Of a DNA stretch of 64,000 bases, positions 63,043 to 64,000 are shown piece by piece (positions within the stretch are counted from its first letter, which is position 1; every line of letters starts with the position of its first letter). Both the position numbers and the translations under genes were made by a program. Source of the DNA: Aeromonas veronii bv. veronii (GTDB taxonomy: Bacteria > Pseudomonadota > Gammaproteobacteria > Enterobacterales > Aeromonadaceae); the NCBI RefSeq assembly GCF_000820225.1, contig NZ_CDDK01000031.1, forward strand, positions 9,032-73,031, in the 5' to 3' direction. Under the pieces are notes generated by a model that saw only the letters and a list, made by a program, of their open reading frames with translations, was not told where the DNA came from and made no database searches.

Positions 63043-64000
63043 ATGACCCCGGATCAACAATTTACCCGCTGGATCAAATGGTCCATGGCTGGCTTTGCCA
63101 CCCTGTTTGCCTATTTTCTGATAGCCGACCTGCTGATGCCCCTCACCCCTCAGGCGATGGCGACCCGGGTGGTCACCAAGCTGGCCCCCCAGGTCAGTGG
63201 CAAGGTGATCGAGGTCGCCGTTCACAACAACCAGCAGGTCAAGAAAGGGGAGCTGCTGTTCAGGCTGGATCCGGCCCCTTTTGAACTGGCGGTGGAGCAG
63301 GCCCACCTTGCGCTGGCGCAGGCCGAGCAGCAGAACGGTGAACTGGATGCCGCCCTGACCGCCGCCGTTGCCGAGATCAACGCCAAGGAGACCCTGGCCA
63401 GCCAGAAGTGGCGCGAGGCTGAGCGCATCGATGCGCTCTACCAACGTCACATGGTTTCGCTGCAACAAAAAGATGAAGCTGACAGCGCCCTGCGCAGCGC
63501 CCAGGCCAACCTGCGCGCCAGTCAGGCCAAACTGGCCCAGATCAAGGCCAGTCGTGGCGTGACCGGTGAGGATAATCTGTTACTGCGCCAGGCCCGCAAC
63601 AAGCTGGCGCAAGCGCAGTTGGCCCTCTCTTACAGCCAGGTCCACGCGGATCAGGATGGCACCATCACCAACCTGCAGCTCAAGCCGGGCAGTATCGCCA
63701 GCGCTGGCAGCCCGCTGCTGGCGCTGGTGTCGGAACAGGTAGATGTCATTGCCGATTTTAGGGAGAAGAGCCTGCGCCATGTTGGCGAGCAAACCCGCGC
63801 ACTGGTGGCCTTCGATGGCGAACCGGGTCAGCTCTATCCTGCCCGGGTGAGCAGTCTGGATGCCGGGGTGAGTGCCGGTCAGTTTGATGCCAATGGTCGA
63901 CTGGCCGCGCCGGTGGAGTCGGATCGCTGGGTAAGAGATGCCCAGCGGATGCGGCTGCACCTCGAGCTGGACCAGCTCCCCGATCATCTGCCAGCCGGGG
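63043..64000 (+). CDS. HlyD-family secretion/efflux adaptor, partial
   Basis: At least 319 codons are present and the gene continues past the window. It has one N-terminal membrane helix (WSMAGFATLFAYFLIADLLMP), a lipoyl half (KLAPQVSGKVIEVAVHNNQQVKKGELLFRLDPAPFELAVEQA), a long coiled-coil hairpin (about 85-195) and the second lipoyl half (ALSYSQVHADQDGTITNLQLKPGSIASAGSPLLALVSEQ). This fits EmrA/AaeA/YibH-type adaptors. It starts one base after the MarR stop, so the two form an operon; the transporter partner should follow beyond the window. Confidence 0.9.
   Translation, partial: MTPDQQFTRWIKWSMAGFATLFAYFLIADLLMPLTPQAMATRVVTKLAPQVSGKVIEVAVHNNQQVKKGELLFRLDPAPFELAVEQAHLALAQAEQQNGELDAALTAAVAEINAKETLASQKWREAERIDALYQRHMVSLQQKDEADSALRSAQANLRASQAKLAQIKASRGVTGEDNLLLRQARNKLAQAQLALSYSQVHADQDGTITNLQLKPGSIASAGSPLLALVSEQVDVIADFREKSLRHVGEQTRALVAFDGEPGQLYPARVSSLDAGVSAGQFDANGRLAAPVESDRWVRDAQRMRLHLELDQLPDHLPAG

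Noticed and set aside
1-64000. CRISPR array, rRNA operon, complete insertion sequence or prophage
   Set aside because: No regularly spaced repeats, rRNA-like segments, transposase, integrase or phage structural genes were seen.

Overview
The window looks like chromosome from a high-GC gammaproteobacterium, most probably Aeromonas. The reasons are three tandem ompA-type genes, enteric/Vibrio-like housekeeping proteins (YgiQ, MaeA, XanP, NagK, FklB, YciN, YrbG, PhoB/PhoR/PstS), and G+C-rich third codon positions nearly everywhere. The genus is inferred from protein resemblance and layout and could not be checked by search. About 52 protein genes are supported. There is no rRNA, tRNA, CRISPR array or intact insertion sequence. 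Layout, left to right: (1) 1-4100: small envelope proteins, a membrane-anchored AraC-type regulator, and a lipoprotein histidine acid phosphatase preceded by five PhoB-like half-sites spaced exactly 11 bp apart. (2) 4100-6090: an AT-rich accessory cassette with a Fic-domain protein and, tail to tail with it, a 77-residue protein carrying the Fic-inhibitory motif; this is a candidate toxin-antitoxin pair in an unusual convergent arrangement. (3) 6120-18221: YgiQ radical SAM protein, an RND efflux pair, a diguanylate cyclase, a patatin-like phospholipase, an amino-acid permease and a small HTH regulator. (4) 18222-24837: three ompA paralogues, NAD malic enzyme and an AraC regulator. (5) 24958-30327: MATE exporter, YciN, a second diguanylate cyclase, XanP with a PurR-like box, and a lipoate-ligase-like protein. 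(6) 30379-35447: a 1588-residue DUF4011/SF1 helicase/Vsr-like nuclease/DUF3320 protein, a likely anti-phage effector, bracketed by a perfect 26-nt repeat that is itself a terminator hairpin. (7) 35485-47041: alanine/glycine:sodium symporter under a tandem glycine riboswitch, ornithine-type decarboxylase, YrbG, peroxiredoxin, a shortened PaaK-like protein, Nudix hydrolase, FklB, NagK-CutC, GNAT and M48 protease. (8) 47067-50290: pstS, phoR and phoB with PHO boxes at pstS and phoB. (9) 50315-56341: glyoxalase-like protein, an AcoR-type sigma-54 activator divergent from an aldehyde dehydrogenase with a textbook -24/-12 promoter, and an AraC/EamA divergent pair. (10) 56366-61541: a malate-type operon of 2-hydroxycarboxylate transporter, malic enzyme, CitA/DcuS-like sensor kinase and response regulator. 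(11) 61542-64000: about 1 kb with little coding signal, then a SlyA-like MarR regulator with two operator palindromes and the start of an HlyD-family adaptor that runs off the window. Several themes link genes. PhoB in the window probably controls pstS, itself and the acid phosphatase 47 kb away. Two malic enzymes serve different contexts, one stand-alone and one in a signal-controlled uptake operon. The two accessory cassettes (Fic and helicase) both lie between convergent core genes with similar terminator hairpins at both borders, which suggests that intergenic terminators are their insertion sites.
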